Below, in pieces: positions 24,156 to 34,319 of a stretch of DNA of 64,000 nt. The DNA is taken from positions 32,051,232-32,115,231 of the forward strand of contig NC_072794.1 in the NCBI RefSeq assembly GCF_028583425.1, read 5' to 3'. A program made the translations under genes and the position numbers. This DNA is from Eublepharis macularius (lineage: Eukaryota; Chordata; Lepidosauria; Squamata; Eublepharidae). The notes beneath the pieces are model-generated. The model saw only the letters and a list, made by a program, of their open reading frames with translations, was not told the origin of the DNA and ran no database searches. Each line of letters opens with the position of its first letter. The stretch's first letter is position 1.

Positions 24156-24960
24156 TCTAGGGGTGTGAACTTGGATATACCAAGCTGAAAATAAACTTGT
24201 AATTAGCTATCTTGGGTCGGCTCTGGGATATCTGAAATAACCCCAAACAGTCCCAAATTTAGGGAGCAATAAAAATGTACCTCCTAGACCTTTGGGAGTG
24301 TTCTGAGTTAGAGAGAGCGAGGGGAGAGAGGGGAAGCTCGTCCACCAAACAACTATTTTTGCTGTGTCTCCCTCTTTTTTAAATATAAAAGGCCATTATT
24401 TTCTATGGGAAATCATTTTCTATGGGAAAATCTACCCCCCCCATAGATAATAATGTTCCTTTAAAATTTAAATGGACTAGAGACCTCTCCACTTCAAATA
24501 ACAGCCAATCAGGTAGACCTGGCCTCTAAGGCTGGGTCTACCACCTATAGGAAATAATGGAGTCATTATTTCCTGTGGGTGTAGAGAGGCCAGGTCTAAC
24601 TATAAGAAAGAATGATCCCATTATTTCTTATGGGTTGTAGACCAGGCCTCTCTACTGTCTATAGGAAATAATGGCTCCATGATCTTCTATGGGTGGCAAA
24701 CCTAGCCTCCAAGGCCAGGCCTCCCAAATCATTTGTTAGTCAGAGGCCTCCAGTCTCCTTAAATAGTAAAATGACATTATTTCATGTGCGGGAAGATTTC
24801 AGAGGCCAGGTCCTCCCATAGGAAATAATGGCCCTTTAAAATTTAAAGGAAGGAGAACCTATCAAACAGCTGTTTGGTGAGACCAGCTACGTCTCTCTCC
24901 GTCCCTCCCTGTTCCTAATCATGGTAAGGAAATGGGGAGCGCTCATTCCTTTTGTTCCCC
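24156..24960. repeat. palindrome-rich repeat with taggaaataatgg modules
   Basis: Between about 24390 and 24850 the words tataggaaataatgg and ccattatttcctatggg and close variants recur at least seven times in both orientations. They are interspersed with gaggccaggtctacc-type words and two aaaatttaaa blocks. The arrangement gives several potential hairpins. The left edge (taggggtgtgaac) looks like a transposon terminus, but I could not pair it with a right terminus. Confidence 0.6.
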
Positions 24961-25136
24961 TTTTTCTTCCTCCTTGGGCAAATTCTCAGGCTAATTTGCT
25001 GTTTGTAACTTGGCACTAGAATAAGAAGCACCAGCCCCTTGTTACGAGAGCCAGTGTGTCTGGTGCGCTAGATTAGGACAGGGAAAGCTGTGTTCATATC
25101 ATGAGTTTTACATGATGACATTAGGCTGGTCACTAT

Positions 25137-25506
25137 GAGTCTCTCTACACAAGACATCTTACACTGGGATGCTCAAGTGCAGGGAGATGCAATGTTAGCT
25201 GGAAAGCATAGTTTAAAAAGACAGAGCTGCCGGAGATCACTCCTCAGAGGGTTTGTTAATTTCATCTTTGCCTTCCCCAAGGGGAGGTGAAATTGACAGA
25301 CCCCTGGAGAAGGTGAAGATGAAATTAACAAACCCTCTGAGGAGCCATCTCCACTGGCTCTGTCTTTTTAAAAACTACTGTGTTGTAGAGAGATGGAATT
25401 GACAGAGCCTTCAGGGAGGTGAAGATGAAATGAACAAACCCTGTGAGAAGCGGTCTCCACCAGCTGTCTTTTAAAACTATGCTTCCTGGCTAACAACTAT
25501 GCTTCC
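25137..25506. repeat. palindromic MITE-like element
   Basis: A long inverted repeat: aaaaagacagagctgcc and cagagggtttgttaatttca near 25215 are matched by tgaaattaacaaaccctctg and ctggctctgtcttttt near 25330-25370. The outer arms ttagctggaaagcatagttt and aactatgcttcctggctaa also pair. The right end is duplicated as a 20-bp tandem, and a third partial arm follows at 25395-25460. No coding capacity. Confidence 0.7.
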
Positions 25507-25830
25507 TGGCTAAGATTTTCAAAGTGTAAGCTTTCAAGAGTCAAAGCACCCTTCTTCAAACATGAGTAGAAATGGAGACCCCTGAGCCTTTATATCCCAG
25601 CTAAATGTGAGTGGGGTCTCACAAGGGAGAACATCAGGATGTAAAGGTACAATGCACCTTCATTAGAGCAAAAAATAGCAGAGAAAGTTGGCTGCTTTCC
25701 ACTTGTGATCAGCGCCCCTTAGCTGCTCTTTCAGAAATCTTAAATCCCAAGAAGGATAATTTGGCTCCCTACCAAGTGGTAAAGCTGGTGTTGGCTGGTA
25801 TGACAAGAAAGTAGCCTCTGCATTAAGCCC

Positions 25831-25832
<2 letters not shown>

Positions 25833-25886
<54 letters not shown>
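25833..25886 (+). repeat. (AG)n microsatellite
   Basis: About 27 uninterrupted ag dinucleotides. The long SL-rich open frame on the minus strand here is an artefact of the repeat. Confidence 0.95.
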
Positions 25887-25888
<2 letters not shown>

Positions 25889-26134
25889 ACTTTCAATCCT
25901 GACCCTGCCTTCTCCAAGCGCACCCCGTGGTCCTCCTTTCTGGATTTCCCCACCACATTTCTCAGTGTCTATGTGCCTGGGTTAAGACTGTCAACTCCAG
26001 GCTGGGAAACTCTTGAAGATTTGGGAATGAAGCCTGAGGAAGGCACAGTTGGAGGTAGGGGGAGGAACCTCAGCCGAGTATAATGCTATACAGTCCACCC
26101 TCCAAAGCAGCTGTTTTCCCTACAGGAAAACTCT

Positions 26135-26670
26135 GGCGGTTTCCACACAGCTTACCTTATTCTGCAAAATAGCGAAATCTCGCGAGAAGATGCTGTTATC
26201 GCCAGGGCCGGCATGTCCACAGAGGCCAAGTAGGCGGTGGCCTCAGGCGCGAGGACCCTGGAGAGGCGCCGGAGAGGGTGTTGGGGCAGAGGTGCGCGCT
26301 GCGGAGCTGGCGTGGCTGGCCCGCAGCTGCTGCAGCCAGCCAGCCCTGTGCTGCTGCCACTGCCGCCACACGCCCCGAGCCAGGCGCAGCAGCCGCAAGC
26401 CGCTGCTGGGGTGGCGTGCGGAGCCCAGAGCAGCCTCCTCCCACTACCCCAGCCATCTGCAGGTGGCTTGTGCTGCACAGCGCGTGCAATGACGTCATCG
26501 CGCGATGACAACATCATGCGATGATGTCATTGCGCGCGCATCGGGGGTTCACTGCGGGCACCAGAAACCCTTGCGCTGGTAGTGGTTATCGCGCAAGAAG
26601 ATGCGATGACAGCGTCTTCTCGCGAGATTTCGCTATTTTGCAGAATAAGGTAAGCCGTGTGGAAATGGCC
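26135..26670. mobile_element. palindromic MITE, copy B (tttccacac family)
   Basis: Inverted ends gtttccacacagcttacctt and aaggtaagccgtgtggaaat are followed by complementary arms attctgcaaaatagcgaaat / atttcgctattttgcagaat and tctcgcgagaaga / gtcttctcgcgaga. A second, unrelated element sits in its centre (26203-26584). It is itself inserted in a gttgcc repeat. Confidence 0.85.
26195..26592. mobile_element. GC-rich hAT-like element nested in MITE copy B
   Basis: The element occupies 26203-26584 and is bounded by the exact 8-bp duplication gttatcgc at 26195-26202 and 26585-26592, which belongs to the host MITE. The left end cagggccggc is typical for hAT; the right end is diverged. The interior is very GC- and CpG-rich and includes palindromic gacgtcatcgcgcgatgac and tgatgtcattgcgcg words. 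Overlapping open frames on both strands reflect the high GC content and show no recognisable domain. A degenerate relative of the left end is near 59747. Confidence 0.85.
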
Positions 26671-26888
26671 CCTGTAGTCTGGAGATCAGTTGTAATTCTG
26701 GGAGATCTCCAGTCCCCTCCTGGAGACTGGCAACCTTAATCTGGTCTGGAGAGAGAGAGAGAGAGAGAGTGAGAGTCTCTTTTCCAAATTTTCATTCCTT
26801 TATCTAGACCAACCCATGTTATGGCTGCAGGTAGGATCTTTCTTTAACCAGTAGGCTTCCTGCCTTGCCTACACCTCCCCTACATAGT

Positions 26889-27033
26889 CATTTCCTTCGC
26901 ACAGTCCCCTAAAATACCAGACTGCCTGGGTGAAAACCAGACACCTGTCAACCTTAAATGAGAACAATGAACAAATTCCTGAAAATTCCTTTTGAAGTTA
27001 AGGGAATAACAGGAGGATAGGTTCCAACAGAGA
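26889..27033 (+). repeat. 145-bp direct repeat, copy 1
   Basis: From catttccttcgcacagtccc to ggttccaacagaga. It is almost identical (two differences seen, both near the left end) to 28432-28576, 1543 bp downstream in the same orientation. Not part of any repeat family that I recognise. Confidence 0.85.
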
Positions 27034-27179
27034 TACACCCTCAAGTCCACCCAAGTCTTTTGCCGCCCCTCAGCTGCCTCAGTCTAATACATACTCTGTC
27101 AGAGAGAACTTTTCAACCAGGTGGAAAGTGCCTCCATAATGGCTTTAAACATCTCCTGTCTCGTGCAATGCGAGGATCA

Positions 27180-27560
27180 CCGCAAAGTAGGGATCTCATT
27201 CCCCTGGTGGGGGATCACCCACCCTCACCTTCTGCCCCCCCTCACTTCCCTGGCGGGTGGGGGGAAAGGTGGGGAACAGGCCTCCTGGCCTTGCTCCCAG
27301 GGCTGGCGTGACGATATCACTGAAGTCATTGTGCCACCCTGAGAGCGCTCCCGCACCTTGCAATGTGCTGATTTGAGCACCAAACAGGCTGAAACAGGCC
27401 CATTTGGGACCCAAATTGGCCCACTGAGAAGGGTGCACACCCTCCCCAGCCTTACACGATGATATCACTTCCCAAAAGTGACGTCATTGCACCGGCATCC
27501 TGGGAGCACCAGGAAGGTAAACACTGGGTCCCCCCTCCCACCAGTAGGGTAAGGGGACCT
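27180..27560. repeat. GC-rich repeat, gttgcc-end type (degenerate)
   Basis: Contains gggggatcacccaccctcac, tggcgggtggggggaaaggt and gatatcacttcc/gtgacgtcattgc words. The same words occur around 21600-21800 and 46490-46650. Boundaries uncertain. Confidence 0.45.
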
Positions 27561-27930
27561 AACAATCCTACCGCAAAGACCCCTAGCTGGCTGCAAAGGA
27601 GGAGTGCACAGTGTTGAACTCCAGATGAGTAATGAAGAGAGGGCTGGGATAGACTCAGGTAGTTAACAGGAACCACTTGGAGGGACAGGATTCTGTTTGT
27701 GCTGAAGACCCTACTATGGAAGGGAGTGGCCAAACTTATGACCCAGAAGAAATGCTTTGGCCTCGCTGGTCCCTTTGTTTTTGCAAATCCAGAATAGGAA
27801 AAGAAAGTAAAGGTGCCAGATGGGGTCTGGAAGAACATCGGACCCAAGGGAGAACTTACTTTTTCTTTTACTCTCACATGTTTGGTCCTCACTCAGCACA
27901 ATGAAATCACAACTGGAAGTGATATCATCA

Positions 27931-28165
27931 CACCTCCCTAAGGTTACCAGGTCCAGGTTGGGAAATTCCTGGAGATTTGGGAGGTGGAGCCTGAAGAGGG
28001 TGGGGTTTGGGGAGGGGAGGGGCCTCAGTAGGATATAATTCCATAGAGTTTACCCTTCAGAGCAGCCATTTTCTCCAGGGGAACTGATCCCTGTTGCCTG
28101 GAGATCAGTTGTAATTCCAGGAGATCTCCAGCTATCACCTGGAGGCTGGCAACCCTACACCTCCC
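27931..28165 (+). mobile_element. gttgcc repeat, whole copy with target duplication (hAT-like)
   Basis: The element 27939-28157 starts taaggttaccaggtccaggt and ends ggctggcaaccta-like (aaccct then a), giving inverted ta(a)ggkt..acccta termini. It is flanked by cacctccc at 27931-27938 and 28158-28165; the match extends to ten bases if the terminal t/a are excluded. An 8-bp duplication supports hAT. Internal words ggagatttgggaggtgg, ggatataattccata and ggggaactgatcc are the family signature. Confidence 0.8.
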
Positions 28166-28431
28166 TCACTTCTGGGCAGGTGATCTGGCCACTCCTGAGC
28201 ACTGCATAGGAGGCTCAGCAGTCTGGCTGGTCACTCTTCCTGGGCAGCACCACACAGGAAGGCAGCTGGGCTGGCTGACCTCAGTTCTCACGCGGTGCCA
28301 TGCAGGAGACTGGTTGGGCTGGCTGACCACTCCCCCAGCACCGTGCAGAAGGCCAGATGGCCAGGCAAGCTGGCAAGCACGGAGCTGCCTGGAAGTAGGG
28401 GAGAGGGGCCATGTGTCCGGCATTTGGTGAA

Positions 28432-28576
28432 CATTTCCTTTGCCCAGTCCCCTAAAATACCAGACTGCCTGGGTGAAAACCAGACACCTGTCAACCTTAA
28501 ATGAGAACAATGAACAAATTCCTGAAAATTCCTTTTGAAGTTAAGGGAATAACAGGAGGATAGGTTCCAACAGAGA
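28432..28576 (+). repeat. 145-bp direct repeat, copy 2
   Basis: Partner of 26889-27033. The segment between the pair holds the degenerate GC-rich repeat and a gttgcc hAT-like element. The pair could be a local duplication or two insertions of an unrecognised repeat. Confidence 0.85.
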
Positions 28577-30013
28577 ACAAGATATGGCTCCTGTGAAAGG
28601 GATTTTGCCACAGTGTGGAGAACTTACAGACAGGTATAGGGATTTCATTGTCCAAGGGGAGTTTGATTTGTGAAGTAAACAATCCATCGCACATCTCTGC
28701 TGGGCCTAGCCTGTGCTATCCACTTTATATGATAGCTTCCCTGGGGTCAGAGTCTCTGTAGGGTGAGCCCAGTGCCAAGAAGCATTTCCTCACCTCTCAC
28801 AAGCTTGAGGAAGCCTGCTTTTAGTGTGAATCTGGTGAGACAAAACTGCTCTTTTGCTGTTTTTTTCAAATTCAGTGACCTGAGAGTGTCTCCTGATGGA
28901 AGGAAGAAAGCGGTGACTCATTCAGGGACACAGTGGGAAGCTACCTTCGAGAGCTGAGAATTCTAGTGTCTCTCTGCTTTGGGAGTAAGTGAATGATCCA
29001 GTCACATCTGATGCGGAGATGCTTGGGAATTACTGGTCTCCCCAGAGGCTGATTGGAAAGGAAAAAGGCCAACGCAACAAACCATTCAGAAATTCTGTGA
29101 GCAGCTTTGTCTATAGGTGGGCTTCTGCTACTCATTTCAATATTTTATGTACACCGTGAAATTTCTCACTGCTCATTGTTATGCATGATGTTTTGTAATT
29201 ACTGGAAAGTACTGGTGCAGGCCCAAAATATTGCTGCATTTCAAGGAGTGTCGTGAAGGCTCCTTTTTTGGTTCTTGTTTTTCTTTTGCAGTTGCTCATA
29301 ATCTGATGTTGCTTTGTGCTCTTCTGATAAAGGGTTCAGACAAATCATTTAAGAGGCTTTCTGCAGGCAATTGTGCATTGCAGCCCTAGTTAGATATGCT
29401 TTGGGCAGAGCAGAGGGGCACACTTGATGTGGGTTGTGTATAATGATCAGAACACATCTGGATGCAGTTCATCTTTCTGTAGTATTGTAGGCTCTGAGTA
29501 TTAAAGGAAGAGCGTGAACGAATGTGTGATTATAAATTAGATTAATACAGGTTTGTTTGTTTTTTAAGATAGAAGAAAATATTGCGTTGCACGAGAGGTA
29601 AATCTGTTTTTGGAGGCGGGGAGATTAGCCTAATAGTTGTACATGACATATCTTTAGCGAGACTGGGTCTGGGTTTGTCATCAGCTGTGAAGTCTCTGAT
29701 TCATTTTCAAAGGCGACTTGGTATGCTTCCTGCATGCCTGGTGTCTGTCTGAGTTCAATCCTAGATTATATTTTCCTAAGGTTAATGTCCTGATGTGGCC
29801 ACTGTCTATTTAGTCCCTTTTGTCTCTGAGACAGACGTATGCGAGCACACCTTGAAAGCAAAACTGGGGAGACAGTCTCCACTTTTGTACCATTATGGAA
29901 TGTACCTCGTGGTATTTTCTTCTGCTTCCTACTTTCTTGGGTTTATAATAAATGACATACCACACAAAGGACAGAAGGTGATCGCTGCCGATATGGAGCT
30001 AAGTGTATCTGAG
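28577..30013. other. non-coding sequence, nothing recognised
   Basis: No gene or repeat family identified. Confidence 0.35.
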
Positions 30014-30189
30014 AGACCTACAAGCTTTTCAAGGTATAAGCTTTTGAGAGTATGAGCTCTCTTCTTCAGCTGTATCTGACGAAGGGAGCTTTGTGTCTCG
30101 AAAGCTCATACCCTGAAAATCTTGTTGGTCTCTAAGGTGTCACTGTACCCATATCCTGCTGTTCTACTGCAGTCCAACATGGCTACCTT
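30014..30189 (+). repeat. gtagccgtgttggtct family, palindromic copy
   Basis: The left arm aaggtataagcttttgagag with agctctcttcttcag is complementary to the right arm ctgacgaagggagctttg and tctcgaaagctcataccct. It continues gttggtctctaaggtgtcac and ends ctgcagtccaacatggctac. This copy shows that the family is a full-length inverted repeat from which most other copies keep one half. Confidence 0.8.
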
Positions 30190-31405
30190 CCTGAAACTAT
30201 CTTCTTGCATTGTAAGTAGCGTCTCATCTCTGCAGGAACAGTGCAGTCTCCTGAGAACACTTTCCTGGGAGTTAGCCCTGTGCAGTAGACCAGGATTCTG
30301 TACAGACCTGCTTAGGATTGCTCTAGAAATCTCACCACTGCCATAAACATGTCAGATGGATATATGCAAGTCATTCTTTTTCACACCCCATTTTACTGAC
30401 AAGTCAGGAGAGGATTGAGCCTGGAGGGGCTGCCTCTCTCTGCAAAGGCCACCCTGGCTGCAAATGAAGGGTGGCCCTTGAGCTACTACTGTAGTAAACC
30501 GGCAGCTGTCACCTTGGGCAAGATGGGCGAGCAGCCACTTCTGCAAGGGAGCTGGCTGCATGGGCAAGCTGCAGCTATGGCAGTGAGCAAGCCAGATGCA
30601 TGGGACCTATGCAGGACAGTCATGCAGCCACTGCTGAGTACTTTCCAGGGCTGTTTTTGCTTGAGGCATGAGGCCAGTTAAGTGTCGAGTAACTGTTCCC
30701 GCCAGGGCAAAGGGGAGTTGCATGCCTGATGAACTAATCTAGGATCGATTATTGGCTGACCAAGTTTATTGGGGGCAATTAACATTCTTTCCTTTGTCCA
30801 GGATGCCATTGCCCACTAGTCAGTTGCACAGTTACCTCCAGCATGTAAAGATGTAGAAGCTAGTTAGCTCTTCTTTATTTTATCACCAATGTAACCTTTA
30901 TTATTTTATTCTTTATGTAGTAAACATTATTTTAGAAGCTGAACACATGTCTCTGTGATTCTTTATATGCTGTGCAAAGCTCTACTCTGCTAAATATTAT
31001 CATAATCAAAAATCATAAGTCATTAACCCAACAGTTGGATCCCCCAGAAGATTTCTGTATGCACCACTGTCCTGGTGCAAATGCTGGTATCATTCCTTGC
31101 TGCCTGCTTGCAAAAAGTGGTAGTAATGACTGACTGTATCCTTACTACTTTTTTTGGGGTTGTTTTGCATGTGAATGTGTAGTTTTGGGTGTTCTCTTAG
31201 CCATGAAATGGTGCCAAGATGAAAGTTTTATGAGTCAGGGTGGAGTAGCCTTGTGTGTATATATAGGGAAGCAGAATTCTGCTGTATGAAGTCATCAGTG
31301 GCGCCATGCTCTCATAGTTGTTCTGCTCAGGGATGCTGGATCTCTTTGCAAATGATGCTTACACGTTTTTAAAAAATGAATCTTTGCATCCTGTACAAGT
31401 TAGGA
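30190..31405. other. non-coding sequence, nothing recognised
   Basis: No gene or repeat family identified. Confidence 0.35.
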
Positions 31406-31777
31406 ATGTGCTTGTTTTTTTAAAATAATAAAAGTTTAAATTAAAAAGAAAATATAGAAATGACAGCAGAAAGTACATAGAAACTCATATAAAATACAAA
31501 GCACTATATTTGAGTTACATTTGAGCTACAAGAGAAAAGTATGTTCAAAATATATAACAGCACAACTAGATTATCAAATCAAATCAATTATCTTTATTGG
31601 CATTAGAAATAATAATAGTCTACAATCAGAGACAGGGAAACTAGATTATATAATAGTTCTCTTCCCCTCTCCTTGATTGCTTATACCTAAACTTTAATAT
31701 CAACAATTTTTAATCAGTCAACTCTTCCCTATTTTTTCTCTGTATTATGGTTATCTTTATATTATGTGCATGTTTTT
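31406..31777 (-). mobile_element. L1-type LINE 3' end, short copy with target duplication
   Basis: The sequence parallels the 3' end of the L1 at 40850 (aaaaagaaaatatagaaatg, agcactatatttgagttac, acagcacaactagattat, ctcttcccctctcc), in the same minus orientation. The flanks carry a near-exact 14-bp duplication (atgtgcttgttttt at 31406-31419, atgtgcatgttttt at 31764-31777). It is split internally by a 64-bp insertion. Confidence 0.75.
31564..31649 (-). mobile_element. 64-bp LINE or SINE tail inserted in the L1 fragment
   Basis: The insert 31575-31638 is flanked by the exact duplication aactagattat (31564-31574 and 31639-31649). Excising it restores the order seen in the related L1 at 40995-41020. 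On the minus strand it ends caataaagataattgatttg followed by atttg, a 3'-tail-like simple repeat. It is probably the extreme 3' end of another non-LTR element. Confidence 0.75.
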
Positions 31778-31824
31778 AATAAGGTGAGATTAATAGATTT
31801 TCACACCAGGTAGAAAATGGACTC

Positions 31825-31905
31825 CATCGTGACACTCTAGGAATTTCCCCATGTCACTAAGTTCCTTACCATAAAGACTGGGGGAAATTCCTAGAGTGTC
31901 ACCTG
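31825..31905. repeat. inverted repeat around actctaggaatttcccc
   Basis: Arms gtgacactctaggaatttcc and ggaaattcctagagtgtcac flank about 38 bases. A similar cctctctaggaatt hairpin lies at 53166-53257, suggesting a small palindromic family. Confidence 0.6.
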
Positions 31906-32649
31906 GAAGTGATGACACATCCTCCACAAACCCGTCCCTCCCCAGGCACTGCTCTTAAAGTCTCCTGGCATTTGCCGAGGCACTGCTGACAACACTGGAG
32001 AGAACATAGCAAGCAAAATACAATTTTCTTTATTCTTGAGTGAACTCTACTATTATTAGCTATGTCAGATTTTCCCAGATGTTTAGCTATTGGGCCTCCT
32101 CCAGAAGTTAGGAATGATCTCAGATATCTCATGATTTAAGGCTCAAAAGGAAGAAGAAAACATTTCAAAACCAAGGCCTAACAACTAGCCCCAGTTAGTT
32201 CATTATGATCTCAGATGGGTTTGGATTACATGTAGGCACTTTTGATTCTGCAATGATATTGACGTGTATATTGTTCAATAACGCTTAAATGTTGTTCTTG
32301 ACAGCAGCTTCCTAGTATGTTTTTCATAGCCATCATGAATTCAAAACATGTTTTGGAGCATTTCTGCCCTGTCCAAAGAGTGCTATAGATTGATTTGTGA
32401 GATAGCACAAGCCAGCACTTCCAGGGCATAACTGATCATATGCTAAGTAAATAAGGTATGGTTGCAAGTGGTGTGGGGGTATCAGACCCAGTACATACCT
32501 CCAACCCAGGTTAAAACCAGAGAAAGAGGTCTGACTACACGTCATTAGATACTTCTGCTTTCAACTGGGTAGTCCGTGCTTGAAATTTGAGAGCAGCCAG
32601 CAGTGGGCTGAAGTAACCCCATTTTGGCTGTGTCACCTGGAAAATGTCC

Positions 32650-32992
32650 ATACCTAGCGTCGCCAAATCTGTGTTGGGAAATTCCTGGAAATTTGGGGGG
32701 AGGGAGGGAGCATGGGGAGAGGCCTCAGCAGGATATAATGCCATAGACTCCGCCTTCCAAAGTAGTCATTTTCTCCAGGCATCTGACCAAGCGAGCTGGG
32801 GTTCTCGAAAGCTTATGCTACAATAAAGTTGGTTAGTCTTATAGGTGCTACTAGACTCAGTCTTTACTATTTTGCTGTTACAGACTAACACAGCAAACTC
32901 CTCTGGATCTATTTTCTCCAGGGGAGGTGATCTCTGTAGTTTGCAGATCATTTGTCATTCTGGAGAAACTTCCAGGCACCATTGGCTACCTT
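32650..32992 (+). repeat. gttgcc hAT-like repeat split by an insertion
   Basis: The left part (tgttgggaaattcctggaaa, caggatataatgccatagac, gtcattttctccagg) ends at 32779 and the right part resumes at 32911 (attttctccaggggaggtga and onward). Possible imperfect 8-bp flanks tccatacc and cccacacc agree at six positions. Confidence 0.8.
32768..32922 (+). mobile_element. gtagccgtgttggtct family fragment, retroposed with 12-bp duplication
   Basis: The insert 32780-32910 (gcgagctggggttctcgaaa, gctacaataaagttggttag, ctgttacagactaacac, cctctggatct) is flanked by the exact 12-mer attttctccagg at 32768-32779 and 32911-32922. A 12-bp duplication points to LINE-mediated insertion, so at least this member of the family behaved as a retroposon. 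Confidence 0.85.
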
Positions 32993-33497
32993 ACCCACAC
33001 CACCTAGACAGAAATATTTTACTTATAAAGAGAGACTTGGCAGTATCACCTTCACAAGCCACACTTTCTATGCCTCCCCCTGCAGAGGTGAAGAAGGTGA
33101 CTAGGCTTTTTCGTTGGTGACGCTTCACTTTTGGAATTCCCTCCCACTTAGGCTTACTTGACACCAACCTTACTGTGTTTTAGACATAGGGGCAAAATTT
33201 GTCTTTCCTCTTAGGCTTTTAATTGAGAGATTCTAATTTTTTAGTTGTTTTTGTGGTTTTCTTCTAGCCCAAAGGCTATGTTTTAAACTTTTCAGTGTCA
33301 TTTTATGCCCTTGGCTTGTTTTTAAATATTGATAATTCATGTTTTTTATGATTTGATTAAAAGAAATGACATATAACTATGGTATTCAGCAATTAAGTGG
33401 CATGATTCATATCAACCTGTTCAAAATTAGGGTATTTTGCTCCTTGCTTTGCTTCAGTTTTCTACTGAATATTGTTATTGGTATATTGAAGCAATAA

Positions 33498-33680
33498 GGG
33501 CCATTTTCACACTCTTTAACATCATGCAAAACTTATGGAACGAGGGTGTCTTCATAGCACAGTTTCTGACATCAACCCGTCATAATTCCGTTTTCATGGC
33601 ACAATGACATCAAAAATCGTGTCATGAAGACGCCCTCATTCCATAAGTTTTGTGCAATGTTACAGAGTGTGGAAACAGTC
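33498..33680. mobile_element. palindromic MITE, copy C (tttccacac family)
   Basis: The ends gggccattttcacactcttt and gagtgtggaaacagtc are inverted. Arms aaaacttatggaacgaggg and cattccataagttttg pair across the centre. The terminal motif and gtcttcat/atgaagac words link it to copies A and B. Confidence 0.75.
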
Positions 33681-33799
33681 AAGATTTCTCTCTCTGTTTA
33701 TGTTTAACGTTACAGTGAATAAACAAAAGGAGAAACCACCAGTAGCCCTGAAGACACCCTGCCAGTCCTTTACACATCTGGTCAATGTCTGAAATTATG

Positions 33800-34026
33800 G
33801 CATTGCCATATTTAATGTTAGCAATAACTACTGATAGAGAAAAGTGCCCTCAAGCCATAGCAGACTTATGGCTTCCCCTGCTGGGGTTTTCAAGGCAAGA
33901 GGCTAACAGAGATGGTTTTCCATTGCCTGACTCTGCAACCCTGGGGTTTTTTGCAGGTCTCCCGTCCAATTACTAAGGCCAACCCTGCTTTGCTTCTGAG
34001 GTCTGATGAGATGGGGCTTACCTGGG
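33800..34026 (-). repeat. 5S rRNA-derived SINE, antisense
   Basis: On the minus strand the head reads catctcatcagacctcagaa, gcaaagcaggg, ttagtaattggacgggagac. This parallels the internal promoter part of 5S rRNA (ctgatctcggaagctaagcaggg, tagtacttggatgggagacc). The tail (gtcaggcaatggaaaacc, cttgccttgaaaacccc, gccataagtctgctatgg) is the RTE/BovB-like tail common in squamates. Confidence 0.8.
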
Positions 34027-34319
34027 CAATAATGGCTCTTACATGACTCTTTATATTCAGTGCTCTGCTTCTGTATTTTTGGACATGCACCAGATACTTG
34101 AGGAATAATCAACATTTCCTTGTGAGTATTGACGGTGACTGCACATTGGATTGCATACATTCTAGTATCAATACAAATTCTGTTTAAGAGGAAAGTGTAC
34201 ACACTTGCAGTCTCACCCCTGCTTTTAAAAAACACGGGAGTTGTAATTTAAGACATGCCTTAACTTCTGTACCATTGAAGCATGTTGTACAATTAGTCTC
34301 TCAAATAAATTAGGTACCG

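Larger units (their letters stand above)
25986..26738. repeat. gttgcc hAT-like repeat interrupted by a MITE
   Basis: The left part (gtcaactccaggctgggaaa, gtataatgctatacagtcc, ccaaagcagctgttttcc) stops at about 26134. The right part resumes at about 26671 (tgtagtctggagatcagttg, gggagatctccag, ctggcaacctta). Together they make one copy of the family seen whole at 27939-28157. Confidence 0.85.

Noticed and set aside
25663-25956. open frame with a long serine-leucine run
   Set aside because: Translation of the (AG)n microsatellite.
26049-26492. 147-codon open frame and overlapping antisense frames
   Set aside because: They fall in the GC-rich nested hAT-like element, where stops are rare. No domain recognised.
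26889-28576. LTR pair of a short retroelement
   Set aside because: The 145-bp direct repeats lack clear tg...ca ends, primer-site or coding remnants between them. The interior is made of unrelated repeats.
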